From an uncultured Eubacteriales bacterium (GTDB lineage Bacteria; Bacillota; Clostridia; Oscillospirales; CAG-272), in contig URDX01000015.1 in the NCBI GenBank assembly GCA_900546695.1, positions 1 to 40,699 of the forward strand: a stretch of 40,699 bases of DNA, given 5' to 3'. Every line of letters starts with the position of its first letter. The stretch's first letter is position 1. Positions 1 through 10,658 of the stretch are shown here, piece by piece. The notes beneath the pieces were generated by a model that ran no database searches, was not told the origin of the DNA, and saw only the letters and a program-made list of their open reading frames with translations. The position numbers and the translations under genes are program-made.

Positions 1-142
1 GGCGGTAGAAAAAGCGGATAATCATTCCTTTGGAGAAATCCGATAGGATTTCATCTGCTTTCACGGTATCTGTGCCGAATAATAGCTTAATAATTGCTTT
101 TATCCGCTTTTTCGGTCTGCGCTTTTTTAGCCTCCCCGAAGG
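1..142. other. Intergenic 3' region with long-range inverted repeat
   Basis: No gene is seen here. Two 13-base arms, 9-21 (AAAAAGCGGATAA) and 100-112 (its exact reverse complement), are separated by 78 bases. Read on the minus strand, the distal arm ends in a T-run, so the structure could act as a long-loop terminator for the aldolase-dehydrogenase gene that ends at 143. A second 16-base segment (112-127) recurs inverted at 11,858-11,873. Confidence 0.4.
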
Positions 143-2092
143 TTAGTTGAGCATTGATTGACCACCGGTCACAGGCACCGCCTGCCCCGTCTCATACGTC
201 TGCTCCACTATATAGAATATTGCCCTCGCGACATCAATAGTCTGACATCCGCGGTTCATCGGCACCTTACTCTCATAGAATCTGCGGACATCCTCCACCG
301 TCTCAGCGCCGGGCACCTTACCAGCGCGCAGGTACTGAACGAACAGTCCCTTCTCGGGGTCGCTCCACAGCGGACCGTCGAGGAAGTTACCCGGGCAGAC
401 CGCATTAACCTTAATATTATACGGAACGAGCTCAAGTGCGAACGACTGAGTAAGTCCGATGCCGCCGAACTTGCTGCCCGCATATGCGAAATTCTTATTC
501 GAGCCTGCAAGCCCCGACTTCGAGTTTATCTCGATTATATCCATCATATAGTCAGGCGCGATATCGTGCTGACGCTTCATCACGCGCGACGCATATTTGG
601 TGCAGAGGAAGTAGCCCGTGTAGTTAACCGAAGTTACAAGCTCGAGCGTGCTCTTGGTCATCTCCTCGAGACTGCCGGCCTTTGCTATGCCCGCGTTGTT
701 TACGAATATATCGAGTCCGCCGAAAGCAAGCACCGCGCTGTCTATCATATTCTTGACCGACTCCTCGTCGGTAACGTTTGCCGCTACGGCATAGCCGCGA
801 ACGCCGTACTCGGCGGCAGCCTTTGCAGCGCCGCTCTCGTTCATATCGGCAATGACGATGTTTGCGCCCTCGGCAGCCATTGCATCCGCAATGCCCTTTC
901 CGAAGCCCTGAGCGCCGCCCGTAATGACCGCAATCTTGCCGTCAAGGCGCTTTTTCTGTGCGCCCGCATCTGCGACCTTGCTGCGGTAGCTCTCGACCTC
1001 CCAGTTAGCGATAAAATCTATCATCTCGTCGGTCATAGGCTTAACACCGCCGAAGAGCTTTGCATAAACGCAAATCTTCACCGCGTCGGTAAAGACCTCA
1101 AGCACCGTCTCCGCCTGCTTTGCATCCTTGCCGCAAGCGAACATTCCGAGCCCCGGAACGATAACGACGCGGGGTGCATAGCCGTGCTCTGCGCGGAAGC
1201 AGAGATACTCGGCGCGAACGGTCGCAAGATCGGTAACGGTATTGAGCACGAGCTGACTCGTCTTGGTATAAACAATATGGTCGGGGGAAAGGCTCTTTGT
1301 CGACGTATCGTACTCAAGCAGTGCGCGATTGCATACAAAGCGTACGACTGCCTCGCCCGTGCCGTCGGAATAGAGCATACGCAGAATGGGCGCGGTGCGC
1401 ACCGCAAGGTCTACGTTGAAATCGGTTATCGGCTCAACATCGGGAATGCAGCCCTGCTCCTCTGCATACGAATGTATCTTTTCGTAAACCGATGTAAGCA
1501 GCTCGCCGCAGCCCTCGGGCGTGTCGGATGCTACGAATATTCCGTGATTTTCGAGGAACAGTATATCGGGGAAAACGCCGCCGTTCTCTGCCATCTTAGC
1601 CTTTATTGCGTCGCGGCAGTTGAGCGCGAGGATATAGCCCGGCTTGCAGATAGGAATCCATACCGTGCGTGCGGGGTCGAACATGCGTGCGACAGCCTCG
1701 GCACCGCCCTTTGCGCAGGTGATACCGTTGATGGCAGCGGGATGAACGTGCAGCACGTAGCGCTGCGCGAACAGCTCATGCAGCAGCGTTTCGACGCTCG
1801 GTCGGCGATTCTCGCCCGGTGCGCGTGCAGCCATCATGTCGGAAAGCACGGCAGCCTCGCGTTCAGACTCGCCCGCAGGATAATCCTTATCCCACATCGC
1901 GCCGAGAGCGTGACGGTCCATCTTTACGAACTCTCCGGGCTTTATCGTTGCGAGCGCGGTGCCCGAGCCCTTGACGAACAGCCAATCCTCGTTTTTGTAG
2001 GAGGTATTTCCGCCTCCCGCGAGGACAAACTCGGGATTGCTCCCGTACAGATTACTCATATCCGCAAGTGCGGTAAGCTCTTTCTCAAACAT
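143..2092 (-). CDS. Class II aldolase / short-chain dehydrogenase fusion protein
   Basis: A 649-residue two-domain protein. Residues 1 to about 350 are a class II aldolase/adducin domain: the glycine-rich phosphate loop AGGGNTS lies near residue 25, and the zinc-ligand histidines are H115 and H117 (LHVHP) and H183 (ENHGI). Residues about 383-649 are a classical short-chain dehydrogenase with the cofactor loop TGGAQGFGKG (391-400), NNAG (465-468) and the catalytic pair Y537/K541 (YAGSK). Family knowledge: such fusions (RhaD/RhaA-alcohol dehydrogenase-like, also named sorbitol-6-phosphate dehydrogenase-like) cleave or interconvert ketose phosphates and oxidise the product with NAD. It lies 89 bases downstream of the SorE-like gene on the same strand, so a shared sugar-phosphate pathway is inferred. 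The Shine-Dalgarno is weak (AAGG, distant from the ATG). The exact substrate is not determined by the sequence. Confidence 0.85.
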   Translation of the reverse strand: MFEKELTALADMSNLYGSNPEFVLAGGGNTSYKNEDWLFVKGSGTALATIKPGEFVKMDRHALGAMWDKDYPAGESEREAAVLSDMMAARAPGENRRPSVETLLHELFAQRYVLHVHPAAINGITCAKGGAEAVARMFDPARTVWIPICKPGYILALNCRDAIKAKMAENGGVFPDILFLENHGIFVASDTPEGCGELLTSVYEKIHSYAEEQGCIPDVEPITDFNVDLAVRTAPILRMLYSDGTGEAVVRFVCNRALLEYDTSTKSLSPDHIVYTKTSQLVLNTVTDLATVRAEYLCFRAEHGYAPRVVIVPGLGMFACGKDAKQAETVLEVFTDAVKICVYAKLFGGVKPMTDEMIDFIANWEVESYRSKVADAGAQKKRLDGKIAVITGGAQGFGKGIADAMAAEGANIVIADMNESGAAKAAAEYGVRGYAVAANVTDEESVKNMIDSAVLAFGGLDIFVNNAGIAKAGSLEEMTKSTLELVTSVNYTGYFLCTKYASRVMKRQHDIAPDYMMDIIEINSKSGLAGSNKNFAYAGSKFGGIGLTQSFALELVPYNIKVNAVCPGNFLDGPLWSDPEKGLFVQYLRAGKVPGAETVEDVRRFYESKVPMNRGCQTIDVARAIFYIVEQTYETGQAVPVTGGQSMLN

Positions 2093-2181
2093 TTCTATAA
2101 CCCATGCCTTCGCTCAGCGAAAGCTCCCTTTCTTTAAAGCCATGCGGCGGTCGGCGCAGCCGTTTCCGTCTGTATCGAAAA

Positions 2182-3444
2182 TCAGATGTCCTTTGCGTTG
2201 CGGAGCACATACTGCTCTGCTTCAAGACACCAGAGCTCGTTGTGGCGGGCGCAAATCTCGGCAAGGTCGGCATAGAACGGGTCGTTCTTTCCGAGCTCGG
2301 CAAAGTCAGCTATCGCGACGAGCGGCATATCCTTGTTGGTGTAGATGAGCTTCTTTCCGCCCTTTATCTCGGGCAGATGAAGAACGGTATCTACGACCGT
2401 ATTCATACCGCCGACGTGCGTTATCATCGCAGCGGGGTTAATATCGCCCGACTCCATCATGCGCAGAGCCTCGCGCATATCATCCGTGTTGCCGCCGCTC
2501 GTACCTACGATATGGGTCGAGCCGTAGTGAACATTATAGAAGTTGAACTCCGCAGAGAATGCAGGATTCGTCGGTCCGGCAAAGAAGTTGAGACAGCCAT
2601 CGCGCGCGAGCAGCTTGTCGCCCATCTCCACGACCGGTTTTACGGGAGCATAGACGAAAACATCGTTGTAGCCGCGTCCGCCGGTCAGCTCCATCATGTG
2701 AGCTACGGGGTCGTCGAGCTTGCCCGTATTCAGATATACGAGTTTAACTCCCTTTGCGGCAGCCTTCTCGACCGAGAGAATCTGCTCAGCGCGTGCAAGA
2801 CGCGCATCATCGAGATCGGTAACGACGACAAGCGAGGGCTTACGGTCGCAGCCGATGGCATAGTCTATCGCGCCGAGGCCCATCGGTCCCGCACCTGCAA
2901 GAATTGCAAGGCAGCCGCCCTCTACGATGCCCATATCGTGAATGTACTTACCGGGTGTTGTGTGGTAGCATGCATGGAACGCGCCGACGATGCACGAAAC
3001 GGGCTCTGCAAGCGAGCCGTAGAAAAAGGCGTCGCCCTTATACGAAAGCAGGCAGCCGGTCTCCATGACCTCGTTCGGGATAACGACGTAGGTTGCGTCG
3101 CCGCCGACGTACTTGTACGAATAACCGGGGGCATAGAGGCTGCCCTTGTAGTTCATCGCGGGCTGAATGGAAAAGCGGTCGCCGGGTTCAAACTCGGATG
3201 CCCACTTCGAGCCGACCTTAACTATCTCGCCGCAGAACTCATGTCCGATAATGGTGGGATTCTCCGCAACATTGTCGGGCACGCGCTTGTGATCCTCACC
3301 CTGTAAAGCCGCCTTGTGCGACGACATGCACACACTGTCCGAAATGACATGCGCCAGTATCTCGTCCTCGCGCGGCTCCGGAAGCTCAAACTCCTCGAGG
3401 CGGAGATCATTTTTTCCGTAGATTCTTACAGCCTTGGTTTTCAT
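2182..3444 (-). CDS. sorE: L-sorbose-1-phosphate reductase-like zinc dehydrogenase (SorE family)
   Basis: A 420-residue medium-chain, zinc-type dehydrogenase. The catalytic zinc site is seen as C39 and GHEFCGE (67-73), and the Rossmann loop is GAGPMG (184-189). From memory it resembles SorE of the sorbose operon along its whole length, for example VPNEVM-like and GTSGGNTDDMR segments. SorE reduces L-sorbose 1-phosphate to D-glucitol 6-phosphate with NADPH. The start chosen is the ATG at 3444, preceded by AAGGAG at good spacing; an in-frame extension to 3513 has no ribosome binding site. It is first in a two-gene minus-strand unit with the aldolase-dehydrogenase, with a consensus promoter at 3707-3735. 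No PTS transporter is visible in the window, so the sugar entering this route is inferred only. The family call is firmer than the substrate. Confidence 0.8.
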   Translation of the reverse strand: MKTKAVRIYGKNDLRLEEFELPEPREDEILAHVISDSVCMSSHKAALQGEDHKRVPDNVAENPTIIGHEFCGEIVKVGSKWASEFEPGDRFSIQPAMNYKGSLYAPGYSYKYVGGDATYVVIPNEVMETGCLLSYKGDAFFYGSLAEPVSCIVGAFHACYHTTPGKYIHDMGIVEGGCLAILAGAGPMGLGAIDYAIGCDRKPSLVVVTDLDDARLARAEQILSVEKAAAKGVKLVYLNTGKLDDPVAHMMELTGGRGYNDVFVYAPVKPVVEMGDKLLARDGCLNFFAGPTNPAFSAEFNFYNVHYGSTHIVGTSGGNTDDMREALRMMESGDINPAAMITHVGGMNTVVDTVLHLPEIKGGKKLIYTNKDMPLVAIADFAELGKNDPFYADLAEICARHNELWCLEAEQYVLRNAKDI

Positions 3445-3706
3445 TTCAATATGCTCCTTTTTGTTTTTTCGCGGAAATCGGCGTTTACAGCCGGGACATC
3501 CGCCGCGCCGCACGCCGTATGCGCATACACACCGGAATTATACTGTGATGCCCTTGCAATTGCCGCCGTATTATGATATAATGAGGATAGCTGTGCCGCC
3601 GCAAATGCTGTCCGCAGCGTGCCGACCGTCTCGGGAGACGCATAAAGTCCCGTCAGACATGCCGTTTGCTCGGCAGAGCTCCCGTTCGGTCAATTTAAAC
3701 AAAATC

Positions 3707-3735
3707 ATTATATCATCACTTTTGTAATTTGTCAA
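3707..3735 (-). promoter_or_regulatory. Promoter for the sorE-like/aldolase unit
   Basis: On the minus strand, TTGACA (3735-3730), a 17-base spacer and TATAAT (3712-3707) give a full sigma-70/sigma-A consensus. The predicted start is near 3700. Confidence 0.75.
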
Positions 3736-3757
3736 CTGCTTCATGTGCTGATATTAC
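3729..3757 (+). promoter_or_regulatory. Probable ligA promoter
   Basis: TTGTCA (3729-3734), a 17-base spacer and TATTAC (3752-3757) lie about 48 bases upstream of the ligA start. The -35 element shares its bases with the -35 of the divergent sugar-unit promoter, so the two are back to back. The match is weaker than for the opposite promoter. Confidence 0.45.
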
Positions 3758-3804
3758 ATTATTTTTATCGTTTTTAACAAACATTATCTGATTCGGGGAC
3801 GAAT

Positions 3805-5805
3805 ATGAACGAAAAAGAGAAAAAAATGCCGACGTACGAGCAGGCGAGCGCGCGCATAGACGAGCTCTGCCCGCTTCTGACATACTATTCTAAGCGCTAT
3901 TACGTCGATGACGACCCCGTCGTTTCGGACGGCGAATACGATATGCTCTTCCGTGAGCTGGGCGAGCTCGAGGAGCTTTATCCCGAGCTGCGCAGACCCG
4001 ATTCGCCCACTCTGAGGGTCGGCGGCGCGGTGCTCGACCGTTTTGAAAAGGTGACGCACGCGGTGCCGATGGGAAGTCTGTCCGACGTTTTCAGCTATGA
4101 GGAACTGAGCGAATTTCTGTGCAAAGCCGATTATTCGGGCGACTGGTCGGTCGAATGCAAGATAGACGGGCTCTCGGTCTCGCTCGAGTATAACGGCGGG
4201 CTGTTTACGCGCGGCTCTACCCGCGGAAACGGAACTGTCGGCGAGGATGTCTCCTCAAATCTGCGGACCATACACTCGATACCGCTGTCTGTCCCGTATA
4301 AGGGACACCTCGAGGTACGCGGCGAGGTCTATATGCCGCGCCGCAGCTTTGCAAGGCTGAACGAGCGCAGAGACGAGGAGGGCCTGTCGACCTTCGCAAA
4401 CCCGCGAAACGCCGCGGCGGGCTCGCTGCGTCAGCTCGATTCGCGCATAGCGGCAGAGCGCGGCCTCGACATCTATATATTCAATATTCAGGCGTGCGAC
4501 CGCACGTTTGAGAGCCACAGCGACGGGCTCGACTGGCTCGTTTCGCTCGGCTTCAGCGTTATTCCGTTCCGTGAACGGCTGCGCAGCACCGCGGATATCG
4601 TATCGGCGATAGAGCGGATAGGCGAGGAGCGTCACCGTCTGCCCTGCGATATCGACGGAGTTGTAATAAAGGCGGACGAGATAGCCGCGCGCGAGCGCAT
4701 AGGCGAGCTCTCGGGCAGACCGAAATGGGCTGTAGCGTACAAATTCCCGCCCGAGCAGCAGGACACGCGACTGCTCGACATCACCGTTCAGGTAGGCAGA
4801 ACGGGCGTTCTCACCCCGACGGCGGAGCTTGAGCCCGTTCGTCTCGCAGGCACGACCGTCTCGCGCGCGACGCTGCACAACATCGACTTTATAACCGAGC
4901 GCGACATACGCATAGGCGACACGGTAACGGTACAGAAGGCGGGAGATATAATTCCCGAGATAGTGGCAGTGCGGCATGAGCTGCGCCCCGCAGACAGCGC
5001 GCCGTACACTATGCCCGCCGTCTGCCCGTCATGCGGGGAGCATGTTTCGCGGGATGAGGGCGCGGTAGCAACACGCTGCACAAATCCCCTCTGCCCCGCG
5101 CAGCTCGAGCGCACGCTGATACATTTCGCGTCGCGCGACTGCATGGGCATCGACGGAATGGGACCCGCAGTTGTTCGCGCGCTGCTCGCGTCGGGCATGG
5201 TACACAGCATCCCCGATATCTACGGTCTCGCGCCCGATCAGCTTGCTTTGCTCGACCGTATGGGAGAGGTCTCAGCGACTAAGCTGTGCGCGGCGATAGA
5301 GCAGTCAAAGAGCAGAGGCGCGGCGCGGCTGATATACGCGCTCGGCATACGCGGAGTCGGAGAGGTCGCCGCAAGAGCGCTCGCAGAGGAGTTCGGCGGC
5401 ATACGTCAGCTCGCACTGGCGGGTGCGGAGCGGCTGACCGAGATTGCCGACATCGGCGACATAACGGCGCAGAGCATTGCGGATTTCTTTGCCTCACCGT
5501 CGACGGCGGAACTGATAGACAGGCTCGACGCATGCGGCGTTCTGCTCGATACAAAGGCGGAAGAACGGCGAGGCGACGCATTTGCGGGGCTGACATTCGT
5601 GCTGACGGGAACGCTCCCGACAATGACGCGAGACGAAGCATCTCGAGTAATAAAGAGTCTCGGCGGTAAGACATCATCCTCCGTTTCGGCAAAGACCGAC
5701 TACCTTCTCGCGGGCGATAAGGCGGGCAGCAAGCTGACAAAGGCGGAATCGCTCGGCATCAAAATAATTGATGAAGCGGAGCTGCGCCGCATGGCGGGAC
5801 TGTGA
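3805..5805 (+). CDS. ligA: NAD-dependent DNA ligase LigA
   Basis: A 666-residue protein of normal LigA length that seals nicks in DNA during replication and repair, using NAD as adenylate donor. Seen in order: the Ia domain with YY..DDP..SDGEYD (residues about 32-46), the adenylation motif CKIDG with lysine K119, the OB fold, a four-cysteine zinc finger (C407, C410, C425, C430), helix-hairpin-helix repeats (about 445-580) and a C-terminal BRCT domain (about 588-666, FVLTGTL and LAGDKAGSKL). The start is the ATG at 3805; a second in-frame ATG at 3826 is possible because neither has a strong Shine-Dalgarno. obg follows after 95 bases. The usual partners pcrA and gatC are not next to it. Confidence 0.97.
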   Translation: MNEKEKKMPTYEQASARIDELCPLLTYYSKRYYVDDDPVVSDGEYDMLFRELGELEELYPELRRPDSPTLRVGGAVLDRFEKVTHAVPMGSLSDVFSYEELSEFLCKADYSGDWSVECKIDGLSVSLEYNGGLFTRGSTRGNGTVGEDVSSNLRTIHSIPLSVPYKGHLEVRGEVYMPRRSFARLNERRDEEGLSTFANPRNAAAGSLRQLDSRIAAERGLDIYIFNIQACDRTFESHSDGLDWLVSLGFSVIPFRERLRSTADIVSAIERIGEERHRLPCDIDGVVIKADEIAARERIGELSGRPKWAVAYKFPPEQQDTRLLDITVQVGRTGVLTPTAELEPVRLAGTTVSRATLHNIDFITERDIRIGDTVTVQKAGDIIPEIVAVRHELRPADSAPYTMPAVCPSCGEHVSRDEGAVATRCTNPLCPAQLERTLIHFASRDCMGIDGMGPAVVRALLASGMVHSIPDIYGLAPDQLALLDRMGEVSATKLCAAIEQSKSRGAARLIYALGIRGVGEVAARALAEEFGGIRQLALAGAERLTEIADIGDITAQSIADFFASPSTAELIDRLDACGVLLDTKAEERRGDAFAGLTFVLTGTLPTMTRDEASRVIKSLGGKTSSSVSAKTDYLLAGDKAGSKLTKAESLGIKIIDEAELRRMAGL

Positions 5806-5900
5806 TGCACACATCATCCACCGCCGCGCATGGCTTTAATGCCGAACGGTGCACGCAAAACATCTCAAATAAATTATAACAAACCACAAGGAAAACATTT

Positions 5901-7184
5901 ATGCTGATAGACAAGGTCAAGGTATACGTAAAGGCGGGCGACGGCGGAAACGGCGCTGTTACCTTCCGCCGCGAAAAATACGTCTCGCACGGCGGACCCG
6001 ACGGCGGCGACGGCGGGCGGGGCGGCAACATCGTCATAACGATAGATGAGGGTACAAACACCCTGCTCGACTACAAGAACCGCAGAAAGTTCATTGCGCA
6101 GAACGGAGAAAACGGCTCGGGCGCGAAGTTTCACGGCGGCAACGGCAAGGATACCGTGCTGCCCGTTCCGCCCGGAACTGTAATTAAGGACGCGGAGAGC
6201 GGACTCGTTATAAAGGACATGTCCGAGGACGGCGAGCCGTTCGTGCTCTGCCGCGGAGGCAAGGGCGGCTGGGGCAACCGCCATTTCGCAACCCCGACAA
6301 GACGCACGCCGCGCTTTGCGAAAAGCGGACTTAAGGGCGAGGAGCGCGAGGTCATATTCGAGCTCAAGATGATAGCGGACGTCGGTCTCATCGGCTTTCC
6401 GAGCGTCGGAAAATCCTCCATTCTCTCGGTGATATCCGCGGCAAGGCCGAAGATTGCCGAATATCACTTCACCACCCTCTCGCCGAATCTCGGCGTTGTG
6501 CGGCTGCGCGACGGCAGAGGCTTTGTCGCCGCAGATATCCCCGGACTTATCGAGGGTGCGAGTGAGGGCGCGGGACTCGGGCATGCATTTCTGCGTCACA
6601 TCGAGCGCTGCCGCATGCTGCTGCACGTCGTCGATGTTTCGGGTATAACGGGGCGCGATCCCGTCGAGGATATCATCACCATAAACCGCGAGCTTGAGCG
6701 TTTCAGCGAGGCACTTGCATCGCTGCCGCAGCTGCTGATTGCAAACAAATGCGACGCGGTCTCCGACCCAGATGCGCTCGCACGGGTAGAGAGCTACGCC
6801 CGTGAGCACGGGCTTGAGCTTATCAAGATCTCCGCCGCAACACGTCAGGGCATCGACGCTATGCTCTCGGTCGTTGCCGACCGTCTGCGCACACTGCCGC
6901 CCGTTGTGGTATACGAGCCCGAGTACGTCTGCCGCCCCGAGAGCGAGCTCATCGACCGAAACGATCATGAGGTCGAGATTCACCGCGAGGGCTCGACATA
7001 CGTCGTCGAGGCGGATTGGCTCTGGAATCTCGTCGGCTCGGTCAACTTTGAGGACCGCGACTCGCTGCGCTATTTTCAGCGCGTGCTGCGTACGAGCGGC
7101 GTTATAGACCGTCTTGAGGAAGCGGGCTGCGGCGACGGCGATTCTGTAGCTATCTACGACTTTGAATTCGACTTTGTAAAGTAA
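5901..7184 (+). CDS. obg: GTPase Obg (ribosome assembly)
   Basis: A 427-residue Obg/CgtA GTPase involved in late 50S assembly and stress control. The glycine-rich Obg fold (1-158) is followed by the G domain: G1 GFPSVGKS (165-172), G3 DIPG (212-215), G4 NKCD (282-285). A C-terminal OCT domain spans about residues 350-427. The length matches Firmicute Obg with OCT. The ATG at 5901 has AAGGAAA upstream. Ribosomal genes rplU and rpmA, which often precede obg, are absent; ligA precedes it instead. Confidence 0.97.
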   Translation: MLIDKVKVYVKAGDGGNGAVTFRREKYVSHGGPDGGDGGRGGNIVITIDEGTNTLLDYKNRRKFIAQNGENGSGAKFHGGNGKDTVLPVPPGTVIKDAESGLVIKDMSEDGEPFVLCRGGKGGWGNRHFATPTRRTPRFAKSGLKGEEREVIFELKMIADVGLIGFPSVGKSSILSVISAARPKIAEYHFTTLSPNLGVVRLRDGRGFVAADIPGLIEGASEGAGLGHAFLRHIERCRMLLHVVDVSGITGRDPVEDIITINRELERFSEALASLPQLLIANKCDAVSDPDALARVESYAREHGLELIKISAATRQGIDAMLSVVADRLRTLPPVVVYEPEYVCRPESELIDRNDHEVEIHREGSTYVVEADWLWNLVGSVNFEDRDSLRYFQRVLRTSGVIDRLEEAGCGDGDSVAIYDFEFDFVK

Positions 7185-7220
7185 CGGACGTATAAAGGCA
7201 AAAAATGCCGAAACAAAGCC

Positions 7221-7249
7221 TTGACAAGCAGCCGCGGCAATGCTATCAT
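7221..7249 (+). promoter_or_regulatory. Promoter for hisS-aspS-nahK-like unit
   Basis: TTGACA (7221-7226), a 17-base spacer and TATCAT (7244-7249); an overlapping TATAAT at 7249-7254 would give a 22-base spacer and is less likely. The leader to hisS is about 87 bases, too short for a T-box, and no T-box sequence is seen. Confidence 0.65.
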
Positions 7250-7342
7250 ATAATTTATATGACAACGATATAAAAGAAGGCAGGCTCCGCCGCATGCAAA
7301 GCATCCGACGGGTAAAAACGCAAAGGACAGGACAGAACAGAT

Positions 7343-8590
7343 ATGATACAGAAACCATACGGTACAAACGACATTCTTCCGGGCTACACCGAGAAATGGC
7401 AGTATATCGAGTCGGTGGCGCGTGAGGTGGCTGCACTTTACGGCTTCGGCGAGATACGCTTTCCCACAATAGAGTATACCGAGCTGTTTCAGCGCGGAGT
7501 AGGTGACACGACCGACGTTGTTCAGAAGGAGATGTATACCTTCGACGACCGCGAGGAGGGACGCAGCATCTCGCTCCGCCCCGAGGGTACCGCATCGGTC
7601 GCGCGCTCGGTCATCGAAAACGGTCTGTACGGCGGCACGATGCCGCTGCGGCTCTACTACATAATCAACTGCTTCCGTCACGAGAAGCCGCAGGCGGGCA
7701 GATACCGCGAGTTTTATCAGTTCGGCGTTGAGCTTTTCGGCGCGACCTCCGCTGCTGCGGACGCACAGATAATCGCACTCGGAGCGGCATTTCTCCGCCG
7801 TCTCGGTCTGCCCTTTATTCTACGTCTCAACAGCATCGGCTGTAAGAAATGCCGCGCGGACTATCAGCGCGCGCTTATAGAATATTTCTCATCGCACCGC
7901 GACAAGCTCTGCGACAGCTGCAAGACAAGGCTCGAGCGCAATCCGCTCCGTCTGCTCGACTGCAAGTCCGAGATATGCTCCGAGATTGCAAAGGATGCGC
8001 CTAAGACGACCGACTACCTCTGCGACGACTGCGCGCAGCACTATTCCGAACTGCTTGCGACCCTCGACGGCATGGACATCGAGTACGTTTCCGACCCGAA
8101 GATAGTTCGCGGTCTCGACTACTATTCGAGAACGGTATTTGAGTATCAGTTCACGGGCATCGGCGCGCAGAACGCTCTCGGCGGCGGCGGACGTTATGAC
8201 GGACTAATCGAATCGGTCGGCGGTCCCGCGCTCTCGGGTATCGGCTTTGCAATGGGCATTAACCGCCTTATACTCGCGATGGAGCAGACGGGCGCAGCTT
8301 ATCCCGAACAGCCGAAGCCGACGCTCTACATCGCAGCGCTCGGAGCGCCCGCAATGCGCCGCGCCGCAGTACTCGCGCAGCAGCTGCGTGAGCGCGGTAT
8401 CCGCGCGGAATCCGATATCGTCGGACGTTCGCTCAAGGCACAGATGAAATACGCAGGTAAATCCGGCTTCCGCTACACGCTGATGATAGGTGACAGCGAG
8501 CTCGAAACGGGCAGAGCCTTCCTTCGCAATATGGAGCAGAGCGAGCAGACCGAGATAGAGATAGACCGCGTAGCCGAATATCTTGTCTGA
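7343..8590 (+). CDS. hisS: Histidyl-tRNA synthetase
   Basis: A 415-residue class II synthetase that charges tRNA-His. Motif 2 is NCFRHEKPQAGRYREFYQ, the histidine-binding loop is GLDYYSRTVFEY, and motif 3 is SGIGFAMGINRL. The C-terminal anticodon-binding domain covers about residues 325-415. A four-cysteine insert (GCKKC, CDSC, CDDC around residues 168-230) is typical of Firmicute HisS. The ATG at 7343 is preceded by AAAGGACAGG. It is first in a plus-strand unit with aspS, the common Firmicute order, and the spacing to aspS is about 147 bases. Confidence 0.97.
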   Translation: MIQKPYGTNDILPGYTEKWQYIESVAREVAALYGFGEIRFPTIEYTELFQRGVGDTTDVVQKEMYTFDDREEGRSISLRPEGTASVARSVIENGLYGGTMPLRLYYIINCFRHEKPQAGRYREFYQFGVELFGATSAAADAQIIALGAAFLRRLGLPFILRLNSIGCKKCRADYQRALIEYFSSHRDKLCDSCKTRLERNPLRLLDCKSEICSEIAKDAPKTTDYLCDDCAQHYSELLATLDGMDIEYVSDPKIVRGLDYYSRTVFEYQFTGIGAQNALGGGGRYDGLIESVGGPALSGIGFAMGINRLILAMEQTGAAYPEQPKPTLYIAALGAPAMRRAAVLAQQLRERGIRAESDIVGRSLKAQMKYAGKSGFRYTLMIGDSELETGRAFLRNMEQSEQTEIEIDRVAEYLV

Positions 8591-8737
8591 GGCGCACATC
8601 GCGCATGTGCCCCCGGCTTACACGCGCATAGAGCACAGTACTTATAACACATAGTCCGGTAACACATAATCCCGTACACATAAAGACAGCGGCAGCACGC
8701 ACCAAGCGTCGGCACCGCCCGAAAGGATATAAACAGC

Positions 8738-10549
<1,812 letters not shown>

Positions 10550-10658
10550 GAAATATCGCCGCATGTTCCCGCCGCATGCTCGGATTCTCCGACCCTGCGC
10601 GGGCGATGCGCGGTGCCCCATTCAGCATACCTAAAGGAAAACCGAAAGGAAAAATCAA

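Larger units (their letters stand above)
3445..3804. other. Divergent regulatory region between sorE-like gene and ligA
   Basis: A 360-base stretch without a credible gene. It carries the minus-strand promoter of the sugar unit (3707-3735), the probable ligA promoter (3729-3757), and a further plus-strand promoter-like pair TTGCAA/TATAAT at 3554-3582 with a 17-base spacer. The minus-strand transcript would have a leader of about 256 bases. I do not recognise a known riboswitch in it. Confidence 0.5.

Noticed and set aside
2107..2123. Hairpin TTCGCT/AGCGAA between the two sugar genes
   Set aside because: Only one base separates the arms, so it cannot form a stable hairpin; there is no T-tail. 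It is at most a short palindrome.
158..2137. A 659-codon plus-strand open frame opposite the aldolase-dehydrogenase gene
   Set aside because: It is the antisense shadow of a GC-rich gene; composition is Arg/Ala/His-rich with no domain, and the minus-strand protein has clear catalytic motifs.
3445..3700. Riboswitch in the long leader of the sorE-like gene
   Set aside because: The length is suggestive, but no conserved riboswitch core or terminator before the start codon was recognised.
7185..7342. T-box leader before hisS
   Set aside because: The leader after the promoter is under 100 bases, with no T-box sequence and no terminator/antiterminator pair.
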